DNA from: Nemertoderma westbladi
Taxonomy: Eukaryota > Xenacoelomorpha > Nemertodermatida > Nemertodermatidae
Direction of reading: 5' to 3'
Length of the DNA: 24,920 nt
NCBI GenBank assembly: GCA_032718475.1
Contig: JAUCBJ010005192.1
Location: forward strand, 1 to 24,920
Shown: piece after piece, positions 1 through 9,000 of the stretch
How the letters are laid out: every line of letters begins with the position of its first letter
Position numbering within the stretch: position 1 is the stretch's first letter
The notes under the pieces: model-generated
Seen by the model: only the letters and a program-made list of their open reading frames with translations
Database searches by the model: none
Told to the model about the DNA's origin: nothing
Position numbers and translations under genes: made by a program

Positions 1-413
1 AAGTTCCACTATGTGCTACTACTGCTGGTATTGGAGTCATAAGTTGTAACTATTACTTCATTGTGTATGTTTTCTTCTTATTATTATTATTATAACTTAT
101 TATTATCATTTAATTCGCCATTTCGGGGTGGAACAACATCGTAAGCCTATGCTTATATATACGGGTACAAACACAATCAAATGTTATTGAATACCAGGGC
201 AGTACAATACACTAGATTCATACCACTCCAGGGGTAAAATCGACGCAAATATCAGCTGATTACTCTCATGAATAAATCTGTAACATGTTATATATATAAT
301 CGACTTTAGTTTATTGTTTTGGTTAGGATAACATGCCACTGTAAACTGCTCCTTTCCCTGGCCTAAATGGAAAATTTAATATTGAGACGCGATTTTAATT
401 CGCAGTAATGGGA
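1..413. other. AT-rich non-coding DNA, no gene seen
   Basis: No open frame of useful length and no recognisable domain on either strand. It contains a short (TTA)n-like microsatellite near 78-108 and otherwise unremarkable AT-rich sequence. Confidence 0.6.
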
Positions 414-600
414 TTTGCGTCAAGTCAGGGAATTTCATTTTTTCAAGAAACTATCAGGGAATTCTTGTAAAAAATAAAGCGGCCGAAGTAATATATTATA
501 TTCTATAAAAATGTAGTATACATGCAGAGAGGGAATTGTTTTAAAAGTCAGGGAAAATTGAAACTGAAATAGAGTGGGAAAACCCTGAACATATTCTGTA
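414..600. repeat. Probable dispersed repeat with recurring TCAGGGAA motif
   Basis: The words TCAGGGAA or GGGAATT recur at uneven spacing (near 424, 454, 530 and 549), ending in GGGAAAACCCTGA near 577. This internal redundancy without coding potential suggests a degenerate transposable-element fragment. No family can be named from the sequence alone. Confidence 0.35.
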
Positions 601-1113
601 ATATTTTGTTTAGCCCATACGTTGCTGGGCAACAATGCAATACCTCTTTAGTCACACTATTATGTAGCTATTCATTCATTATCAAAATGTTCCAGACTTT
701 GATCAAGGTTCCAAATATGAAAACTGTTTATCCAAATCTGTCGCACTTCTCGAAATATGGTTGTCTTTCCGTTTTACTGTCGGTCTGTCCGTCAGTTTGT
801 CTCCAAAACAAAAGAAAACATACTATGTGTCTAAAAAAATTCCTATATAGGATTTCTTGGTCCGTGACTTCATTTCTGATATCAGTATTCAAGTTTGGCC
901 ACGTCTTTTCTGTCTGTATGCCTGTCAGTCTGTCCATCAAAATATATCCGACAGCCTGACAGCCAAATAGACCGTTGGGAAGTCATCAAATGTTAAATCT
1001 GACACTCGAAATGAATTATGCAACCAGGAAAACCACCAGGCAATATCATTAGCATGATTTTGTGGTTTCGTGTTGCTATATATATATATTGGCAGACATT
1101 CTCACATATTAAC
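601..1113. other. Non-coding DNA, CTGTC-rich low complexity, one X-box-like palindrome
   Basis: The stretch holds low-complexity CTGTCNGTCTGTC-type sequence near 776-800 and 910-940, which creates short overlapping frames on both strands with Ser/Val/Cys-rich translations and no domain. An RFX/X-box-like palindrome GTTGCTGGGCAAC lies at 621-633. A short TA repeat lies near 1077-1090. No gene is supported. Confidence 0.55.
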
Positions 1114-1206
1114 AGACAATTTTGCGCGGGAAGGTTAAAATTTTAAAGCAATTATCACGGAATGGTATTTTTTCATTTTTATAACACTACTTCTACGCCA
1201 TTTTTT
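1114..1206 (+). repeat. Dispersed repeat, copy A (second copy inverted at 16096-16209)
   Basis: The first 23 bases (1114-1136) are identical to the reverse complement of 16187-16209, including the GC-rich core TTTGCGCGGGAAGG in an otherwise AT-rich setting. Similarity resumes further in: ACTACTTCTACGCCATTT here against ACTACTCCTCCGCCATTT in the other copy. The two are diverged copies of one unnamed repeat family, in opposite orientation 15 kb apart. Confidence 0.55.
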
Positions 1207-1673
1207 AACCAATTTGCAAGTTTTTGGTATCAAATGAAAGCTACTAGTGTGCGCAATAATAAAATTCGAGCAGTTTTTTAGTTTTGGAATTGTTCATCTG
1301 TTATAAAATTTTTTACGAAAAAAAAGTGCTTTTATTGAAAATTTGAAAATTATTTTGAAAAAATAACAGGTATTTTCCTTGAAAAGTACGAAACAAAAAT
1401 TCTGCTCGAATTTTTTCACGTAATCGGCCATGCTGATTCCAATAAAAAGCCAGGTTACACACTTCTGAAAATAAAGCATAACAAAGGAGTAGCATTTTAA
1501 GTAAAAAATGTAAATTTTGGCTCTGGCCGCTAAGGGGCGTCAAAAATGATGTTTTTTTGAATATTACAATTCAATATAGTCCACCCAAAATGTATCTTAC
1601 ACTTTTTTCTACTTATTCGTTTTTTGGTGCAGTATGTATTTCATAATGCTGATTTCCAAGCCAGACTAAGCCG
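1207..1673. other. AT-rich non-coding DNA, no gene seen
   Basis: Rich in A and T homopolymer runs. The two overlapping minus-strand frames here (about 60-76 codons, Phe/Lys-rich) look like chance products of the composition. It may be the continuation of the dispersed repeat that begins at 1114, but similarity to the other copy cannot be followed by eye. Confidence 0.5.
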
Positions 1674-1955
1674 ACTTTGCTTGAATTCAATAGATTCATT
1701 CAGAATTTTGCCTGACTTCAATAGATTCAGGTATAATTTTGCACGATTTCAATAAACCCCGGCAGAATTTTGCCTGATTTCAAAAGATTGATATAATTTT
1801 GCCTGATTTCAATAGATTTATATGATTTTGCCTGATTTCAATAGATTCTGGCAGAATTTTGCTTGATTTAAATAGAAAGACAGGCAGAATTTTGCCTGAT
1901 TTCAATAGATTCAGGCATTATTTTGCCTGATTTCAATACACTCAGGCAAAACTAG
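1674..1955. repeat. Diverged tandem repeat, about 31-bp unit, about 9 copies
   Basis: The phrase TTTTGCCTGATTTCAATAGA, followed by a variable TTCAGGCAGAA-like part, recurs about every 30-35 bp. Units carry substitutions (CTTGATT, CACGATT, CAAAAGA) and small indels, so the array is old compared with the 28-bp minisatellite at 6067-12799. It has no coding potential and lies 21 bp before a 22-base poly-G run. Confidence 0.85.
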
Positions 1956-1976
1956 CTATGATACTGCTTTCTTGTC

Positions 1977-1998
1977 GGGGGGGGGGGGGGGGGGGGGG
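1977..1998. repeat. Poly-G run, 22 bases
   Basis: An uninterrupted run of 22 G on the plus strand. Runs of this kind can form G-quadruplexes and are prone to length change and sequencing error, so the exact length is uncertain. Confidence 0.9.
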
Positions 1999-2588
1999 TA
2001 TATTTTGATTGCGTCGAACGTTTGTCCTGTTATACCATTCAGTTATCAGATTTACAAATATGTGTAAAGCAGTATATACTTAGAAAAATTGCTTGCATAT
2101 GTTAATAGGTCGGTTAAACTTTCATTATCACCAAACCGCACCATTTAGGACAATGCTCTAATGTTATTGTTTGTGCGTGTTGCTAGGTAACAAACATCTG
2201 TTGTTGCAGTCAAGGCGTTTTAAATAGAGCAGTTAGTCTGGTTTCGTTTAAATTAGTTATAAAATATTGCGTGTAACATATTTATACTTCATTGCATAAA
2301 TAATTTCATTATTCCAAACATGCACAGCACATCCCACAATAATACCACATTTTGGAATGAAATTACATGTTGAAATACTACAAATATTGCAAGCAAACCA
2401 TTACTGCGACTTCAACTAGAAATTTTCTCAATAACCCATGACGTTATGTATAACTCATGCAATAACTAATGTAATTTAATTAAATAATCTGCAAAGTAAT
2501 TATAAGTAGACAACCCCTACCTAATGCGACGAAATTAATACCGGTACTTATAAAATACAATTCCAAGGTAAAATAATAAATTACCAGA
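1999..2588. other. AT-rich spacer 3' of DERA
   Basis: No gene seen. It holds the X-box-like palindrome GTTGCTAGGTAAC at 2179-2191 and the presumed 3' UTR of the minus-strand DERA gene at its right-hand end. One ACCGGT lies near 2541. Confidence 0.6.
2475..2480 (-). promoter_or_regulatory. Candidate polyadenylation signal ATTAAA for DERA
   Basis: TTTAAT on the plus strand reads ATTAAA, the commonest variant of the metazoan poly(A) hexamer, on the minus strand. It lies about 108 bases downstream of the DERA stop codon. No AATAAA is seen between it and the stop, so it is the nearest candidate. In AT-rich DNA this could be chance. Confidence 0.4.
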
Positions 2589-3539
2589 CTAATAATCCCC
2601 CACGCAAGGTTCATCAGTTTGAATTTCCCGCTGTTGTAAAACTTCCTTTATTTCCCTTTCCAAAGCTCCTAACAGCGAGCTGGCGCCAAGACGGAAGAGC
2701 TCAGGTTTCAACCAATCATCTCCCAGCTCAGCGTGAACCATCTCCAACCAATGGAACGCGTCTCTTCCAACCTTTAACCCTCCAGCCGGTTTCAACCCAA
2801 CCCTGACCCCCGTACGTCCGTAGTGCTCGCTTATAGCTCGAGCCATAACGACCCCCACTGGTAGAGTGGCGTTAACTGCTGCCTTGCCGGTTGATGTCTT
2901 AATGAAATCTGAACCAGCTGCCATGGCAACTATAGACGCTTTATATACGTTACTAAGACCCTGCAATTCCCCAGTTTCTAGAATAGATTTCATTTTAGCT
3001 TCTCCGCAAGCTTTTCGTAACTCTTTGACTTCGTTGTAGAGTTCCTCCCATTTACCTTCTAGAACTAAGTTACGACTTATAACGATGTCAATCTCGGAAG
3101 CTCCGAGGGAAACCGCTGACCGGATCTCGGAAAGTTTAACTGGAAGGAAAGTCTGTCCGGAAGGGAAGCCGGCCGCAACGCTGGCCACCGGAAATGGAAT
3201 GTCGTAGGTTCGTAAGGCGGCGATTGCGTCGGATACACGCGCGGGGTAGACGCATACTGACGCACAGCGGATCCGTTCCCGAGTTGGTAACCCGTCAAGG
3301 ACTGACTGCTCCAACGGATGCAACGCCTTGTGGACCAGCTTTGCTACTCTTTCGGCCGTGTCGTCTCCAGCTAGAGTAGTCAAGTCGATGCACCTCACAG
3401 ACAGAAGTAAACGATTCAACCTCACTGATTCTTCCAGATCCTTCACGACTTCAATTATATCTGTTACCGTGTCGTTGATTTCAGATTCATTTACCTTAAC
3501 AGCGTCCAAGAGTGAAGATATTTCGTTAAAGTTCGCCAT
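2589..3539 (-). CDS. DERA: Deoxyribose-phosphate aldolase (EC 4.1.2.4)
   Basis: 316-residue class I aldolase that reversibly splits 2-deoxyribose 5-phosphate into glyceraldehyde 3-phosphate and acetaldehyde, a cytosolic step of deoxynucleoside catabolism. The family signatures are in order: SVCVYPARV near residue 95 (the cysteine corresponds to E. coli Cys47), EIDIVI with the catalytic Asp151, DFIKTSTGK with the Schiff-base Lys214, and GLKPAGG with the second active-site Lys250. These correspond to E. coli Asp102, Lys167 and Lys201. Length is close to the human protein (318), and residues 1-60 form the extension usual in animal forms. The start is the ATG at 3537-3539, in good Kozak context (A at -3, G at +4). 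The frame runs five codons further up to a TTG, which is not a credible eukaryotic start. Stop is TAG. The coding sequence has no intron, unlike the multi-exon vertebrate gene. No in-frame damage, so it looks functional. Confidence 0.97.
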   Translation of the reverse strand: MANFNEISSLLDAVKVNESEINDTVTDIIEVVKDLEESVRLNRLLLSVRCIDLTTLAGDDTAERVAKLVHKALHPLEQSVLDGLPTRERIRCASVCVYPARVSDAIAALRTYDIPFPVASVAAGFPSGQTFLPVKLSEIRSAVSLGASEIDIVISRNLVLEGKWEELYNEVKELRKACGEAKMKSILETGELQGLSNVYKASIVAMAAGSDFIKTSTGKAAVNATLPVGVVMARAISEHYGRTGVRVGLKPAGGLKVGRDAFHWLEMVHAELGDDWLKPELFRLGASSLLGALEREIKEVLQQREIQTDEPCVGDY

Positions 3540-3973
3540 TTTAACAAATAACAATTATTTTCAATTAAAACGACAGATATTAATATAATATACACTGTAT
3601 GAAGCACCTATAATATTGTACGACGATGGGTACTACGATATATACGCATATTTGCCACTCGGCCTGCCTTACACCTTCGAGGATAGAAAATTCATGGTTT
3701 CAATTTGTCTGTTGTGGCCAGGTGGTTGACACTTTTTAGTAGTGATAGAAGTAACATGTTATCTATAAGCTTAGGGTTTGCAGGTGTATAGCAGATATAT
3801 CTGTATTGCAGATGTATCCATTATCAAACGTTGTATATCCTTCGTAACATTATTGTGTATGTACCATCCACGGATTGGTACAAACAAGAGCACAGCAAGG
3901 GTTCGGGTTGCCATTGAAGCTAAGGCTCCACTGCTACACACACAACAAGTTCTTAAGGAGAGGTGATACTGTA
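3540..3973. other. Region upstream of DERA, presumed promoter and 5' UTR
   Basis: AT-rich, with no convincing TATA box and no strong splice-acceptor tract just before the DERA ATG. Two overlapping frames of 62 and 68 codons lie on opposite strands at about 3771-3977; neither shows a domain, and both are best read as chance. Confidence 0.5.
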
Positions 3974-4016
3974 GCATTCCAGAGAGAATACTCTAGTATT
4001 CCAGAGAGAATAATCT
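3974..4016. repeat. Palindromic 22-bp minisatellite, left fragment (about 2 units)
   Basis: About two units of the repeat GAATACTCTAGTATTCCAGA, the same unit that makes up 4302-4500. This fragment is cut off from the main array by the small inverted-repeat element at 4017-4303. Confidence 0.75.
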
Positions 4017-4303
4017 GGCCCATGTGAAGAATACCAGACTTTCTACCGTTATATTTCACTTTGCAGTTACCCACATGTGAAGAATACCAGGTTTTCACCA
4101 AAAACACAGGTTACAGAAGGGCTGAATTTAACCAAAACAATAAACGAATTAGTATATGTACTCTACAGACAGGTTATAAGACAGAAATAAGCGCTATAAA
4201 ACACTTAATAAAGATAAATTAAAAAAAATAAAAAATCTTCATATATAAATTTCCAATAAAAAGTCGACCGAAAAGTGAAATCCTGGTATTCTTCACATGA
4301 TGG
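4017..4303. mobile_element. Small non-autonomous element with terminal inverted repeats
   Basis: CATGTGAAGAATACCAG occurs at 4021-4037, again at 4074-4090, and as its exact reverse complement at 4283-4299. The outer ends extend to CCCAT on the left and ATGGG on the right. The interior is AT-rich and has no coding capacity. Roughly 285 bp with inverted ends fits a MITE or fold-back element. No clear target-site duplication is visible, and the superfamily cannot be assigned. Confidence 0.55.
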
Positions 4304-4500
4304 GCGAATACTCTAGTATACCCGAGAGAATACTCTAGTATTCCAGAGAGAATACTCTAGTATTCCAGAGAGAATACTCTAGTATTCCAGAGAGAATACT
4401 CTGGTATACTTGAGAGAATACTCAAGTATTCCAGAGAGAATACTCTAGTATTCCAGAGAGAATACTTGAGTATACCAGAGAGAATACTCGAGTATTCCAA
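4302..4500. repeat. Palindromic 22-bp minisatellite, main array (about 9 units)
   Basis: Nine units with a 22-bp period (GAATAC or CGAATA at 4305, 4327, 4349 and so on to 4481). Each unit contains inverted arms GAATACT/AGTATTC around a two-base centre. Variants include GAATACTCGAGTATTC, a perfect 16-bp palindrome, and the CTCAAG/CTTGAG pair. Each unit can therefore form a small hairpin. Confidence 0.9.
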
Positions 4501-6066
4501 TCCATGGTACAATTACCAAGTTGAGGGGGTAGGATCTTCGAGCAGTGCGTCAGTGGCAAATACATTTTAATATAAGAGAACTATCAGCTGGAACGATTAA
4601 GATTGATATCCCTATAGTGGAGATATTTATATTGAAATATTTCCAATAATGGTGTCAGCGAGCCAGTATTATATAGTAGTACACACATACACACACGCCA
4701 CGCCACACAAATTAGAATCCCCCAACCCCAAGCTAATAGTTATCATTTCAACGTGTCTCGTTTCTCAGCATGTAAAATATTAGGCCTATTGACAATTCTA
4801 GTTAATATTAAGTTGTATGTCATTCAGACTAAAATAGTATACACATAATATAATAAGTTATCCACACAAGATTATAAGTTGGGCTCACAAGATTAAAAGC
4901 TACCTGTAATACTCTATTCTCTATTAAAAATTTAAAGAATAGCAAAACTAGCTACTTACTATATTGTTGTACATCAGCTGTCATTTAAATTGTATTGAAC
5001 TTTCCCCCATGTGGCTTAAAAATGGATGGGCAGCCGCAGCCAGGTATTACTGAGTAAATTTAGCCAATAGAATGGGCGCTGCAGAAGCACTGCCTAGCAA
5101 CCATAAGAAACACTTTGAGTGCTTGTGGGGAGAGCCACAATGTGCTGGAGTAACTTTATTGATGATATAAAATGTACAGGATTTGACACCTAATAATTGG
5201 ACGTATCCAAAAAGTGGATGTCCTTATTTCTCACGCGTGTTTGTTTGTTTTTACACACAACTTCTTGCACTTAATGTTGATAGAATTGGATATTTGTCAT
5301 TGGACATTTGTCATTGTATTGTATTGGTCAATGTCATTTGGAATTGGATATTATATATTGTCAATAATGATGATGGGTTCATTATTGGACCTAGTTGTCT
5401 TGTGTATGCAAGGTTTTGGTTGCGAGCGACCTGTTGGTTGCCAAGCAACAGTGATATTAATTCTAGAATGATCGATCATAATCGTAGAATTCACTCAATC
5501 AAAATTCTGTCGAGACCCCATAAAGAGCACCAATAGGACATGCTTTATGCAAAATTTCGCTTTATTTCGTTTAGAATTGTAGAAGATACATTTCTAACAA
5601 ACAGCGTTTTTTTAACATAGGCCCTACAATATTATACTAATTATACTATTAGCATACTGGCTAGCCAAATCCCAGAATATCGTTGCCAAGACAACATCCT
5701 ATTGGAGCTTCAGCGTGGACGTAAGTAGCAGTGTAATTGAGAGAGCTGTCTGCTCCACATAGACAACTATTGGGTTCTCATGCGTTAGTACTTATTACGC
5801 TGCCCTGCTTAGGCGCTTAATTCATTACAACAAACAATAAAATAATAATTGTGTTATACAGACGGTACTTTGCCCAATGTTTCGTTTTGCGTTTTTCATT
5901 ATTATGCTTCCCTGCAAAGGCGCATTATTTATTACAACAATATTGATAGCAATGTATCCGTCCATATTGCCAGCTCTCGCTTGCAAGCTTGTCAGTATCA
6001 CTGTGATTAGTTATCGAAACTATATGTATCAGTCATGGTATCACTACGCGCAGAGTGATGGATACA
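4501..6066. other. Non-coding spacer between the small minisatellite and the giant array
   Basis: Contains a short CA-rich tract near 4679-4708. X-box-like sites lie at 5437-5449 (GTTGCCAAGCAAC) and 5682-5695 (GTTGCCAAGACAAC). A degenerate duplication about 107 bp apart pairs CCCTGCTTAGGCGCTTAATT near 5803 with CCCTGCAAAGGCGCATTATT near 5910, each followed by ATTACAACAA. Two overlapping plus-strand frames at 5183-5536 translate to Ile/Trp/Val-rich sequence without a domain and are not credible genes. Confidence 0.55.
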
Positions 6067-9000
6067 GGTTGCCTCCAGTAGAGCGGAGCCTTCGGATTGC
6101 CTCCGGTAGAGAGGAGCCTTCGGATTGCCTCCGATAGAGATAGCCTTCGGGTTGCCTCCGGTAGAGAGGATCCTTTAGGTTGCCTCCAGTAGAGAGGAGC
6201 CTTCATGTTGCCCCCAGTAGAGCGGAGCCTTCGGAGTGCCTCTGGTAGAGAGGATCCTTTAGGTTGCCACCGGTAGAGAGGAGTCTTCGGATTGCCTCCT
6301 TTAGAGAGGAGCCTTCGGGTTGCCTAGAGTAGAGTGGAGCCTTCGGATTGCCTCCGCTAGAGATATCCCTCGGGTTGCCTCCGGTAGAGAGGAGCCTTGG
6401 AGTTTCCTCTGGTGAAGAGGAGCCTTCGGGTTGCCTCCGGTGGAGAGGAGTCTTCGGATTGCCTCCATTAGAGAGGATCCTTCGGGTTGCCTCCAGTAGA
6501 GTGGAGCCTTCGGAATGCCACCGGCACCGATAGAGATAGCGTTCGGGTTGCCTCCGGTAGAGAGGAGCCTTCGAGTTGCATCTGGTAGAGAGGAGTCTTC
6601 GGGTTGCCTCCGTTAGAGATGAGCCTTCGGGTTGCCTACGGTAGAGAGGAGCCTTCGGGTTGCCTCCGGTAGAGAGGAGCCTTCGGGTTGCCTCCGGTAG
6701 AGGGGAGCCTTCGGGTTGCCTTTGGTGGAGAGGAGTCTTCGTGTTGCCTCCGTTAGAGAGGAGCCTTCGGGTTGCCTACAGTATAGAGGAACCTTCAGGT
6801 TGCCTCCGATATAGAGGAGCCGTCGGATTGCCTCCGGTAGAGAGGAGCCGTCTGGTTTCCTCTGGTAGAGAAGAGCCTTCGGGTTGCCTCTGGTGGATAG
6901 GAGCCTTCGGGTTGCCTCCGGTAGAGAGGAGCCTTCGGGTTGCCTCCGGTAGAGGGGAGCCTTCGGGTTGCCTTTGGTGGAGAGGAGCCTACGGGTTGCC
7001 TCCGGTAGAGAGGAGTCTTTGGATTGCCTCCGGTAGAGAGGAGCCTTCGGAATGCCTCCGATAGAGATAGCATTCGGGTTGCCTCTGGTAGAGAGGAGCC
7101 TTCGGGTTGCCTCGGGTAGAGAGGAGCCTTCGGGTTGCCTCTGGTAGAGAGGAGCCTTTAGGTTGCCTCCAGTAAAGAGGAGCCTTCGGGTTGCCTCCGG
7201 TAGAGAGGAGTGTTCGGGTTGCCTCCGTTAGAGAGGAGCCTTCGGGTTGCCTACGGTAGAGAGGAGCCTTTGGGTTGCCTCTGGTAGAGAGGAGCCTACA
7301 TGTTGCCTCCAGTAGAGAGGAGCCTTCGGGTTGCCTCCGGTAGAGAGGAGTCTTCGGGTTGCCTCCGTTAGAGAGAAGCCTTTGGGTTGCCTACGGTAGA
7401 GAGGATCCTTCGGGTTGCCTCTGGTGGAGCAGAGCTTTCGGATTGCCGTCGGTAGTGCAGAGCCTTCGGATTGCCTTCGGTAGTGCAGAGCCTTCGGATT
7501 GCCTCCGGTAGAGAGAAGCCTTCTGGTTGCCTCCGGTAGAGAGGAGTCTTCGGATTGCCTCTGATAGAGATAGCCTTCGTGTTGCCTCCGGTAGAGAGGA
7601 GCCTTTAGGTTGCCTTCAGTAGAGAGAAGCCTTCATGTTGCCTCCAGTAGAGTGGAGCCTTCGGATTGACTTCGGTAGTGCAGAGCCTTCGGGTTGCCTC
7701 CGGTAGAGGGGAGCCTTCGGGTTGCCTTTCTTGGAGAGGAGTCTTCGTGTTGCCTCCGTTAGAGAGGAGCCTTCGGGTTGCCTACGGTAGAGAGGAACCT
7801 TCAGGTTGCCTCCGATATAGAGGAGCCTTCGGATTGCCTCCGGTAGAGAGGAGCCGTCTGGTTTCCTCTGGTAGAGAAGAGCCTTCGGGTTGCCTCTGGT
7901 GGAGAGGAGCCTACGAGTTGCCTCCGGTAGAGAGGAGTCTTCGGATTGCCTCCGGTAGAGAGGAGCCTTCGGAAGGCCTCCGATAGAGATAGCCTTCGGG
8001 TTGCCTCGGGTAGAAAGGAGCCTTCGGGTTGCCTCGGGTAGAGAGGAGCCTTCGGGTTGCTTCTGGTAGAGAGGAGCCTTTAGGTTGCCTCCAGTAAAGA
8101 GGAGCCTTCGGGTTGCCTCCGGTAGAGAGGAGTCTTCGGGTTGCCTCCGTTAGAGAGGAGCCTTCGGGTTGCCTACGGTAGAGAGGAGCCTTTGGGTTGC
8201 TTCTGGTAGAGAGGAGCCTACGTGTTGCCTCCAGTAGAGAGGAGCCTTCGGGTTGCCTCCGGTAGAGAGGAGTCTTCGGGTTGCCTCCGTTAGAGAGAAG
8301 CCTTTGGGTTGCCTACGGTGGAGAGGATCCTTCGGGTTGCCTCTGGTGGAGAGAAGCCTTCTGGTTGCCCCCGGTAGAGAGGAGTCTTCGGATTGCCTCT
8401 GATAGAGATAGCCTTCGTGTTGCCTCCAGTAGAGAGAAGCCTTCATGTTGCCTCCAGTAGAGTGGAGCCTTCGGATTGACTTCGGTAGTGCAGAGCCTTC
8501 GGATTGCCTCCGGTAGAGAGGATAGGTTGCCCACAGTAGAGAGGAGTCTTCGGGTTGCCTCTGGTAGAGAGCAGCCTTCGGATTGCCTCCGATAGAGATA
8601 GCCTTCGGGTTGCCTCCAGTAGAGAGGAGCCTTTGGGCTGCCTCTGGTGGAGAGGAGCCTTCGGGTTGCCTCCGGTAGAGGGGAGCCTTCGGGTTGCCTT
8701 TGATGGAGAGGAGTCTTCGTGTTGCCTCCGTTAGAGAGGAGCCTTCGGGTTGCCTACGGTAGAGAGGAACCTTCAGGTTGCCTCCGATATAGAGGAGCCT
8801 TCGTATTGCCTCCGGTAGAGAGGAGCCGTCTGGTTTCCTCTGGTAGAGAAGAGCCTTCGGGTTGCCTCTGGTGGAGAGGAGCCTACGGGTTGCGTCCGGT
8901 AGAGAGGAGTCTTCGGATTGCCTCCGGTAGAGAGGAGCCTTCGGAATGCCTCCGATAGAGATAGCATTCGGGTTGCCTCTGGTAGAGAGGAGCCTTCGGG

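Noticed and set aside
606-959. 117-codon plus-strand frame
   Set aside because: Runs through CTGTC-type low-complexity sequence, overlaps an opposite-strand frame, and has no domain.
3540-3554. Upstream in-frame extension of DERA to position 3554
   Set aside because: The codon at 3552-3554 is TTG; the ATG at 3537-3539 has a good Kozak context and matches the family length.
5183-5536. Two overlapping plus-strand frames of 85 and 117 codons
   Set aside because: Mutually overlapping in different frames, biased composition, no domain or signal that stands out.
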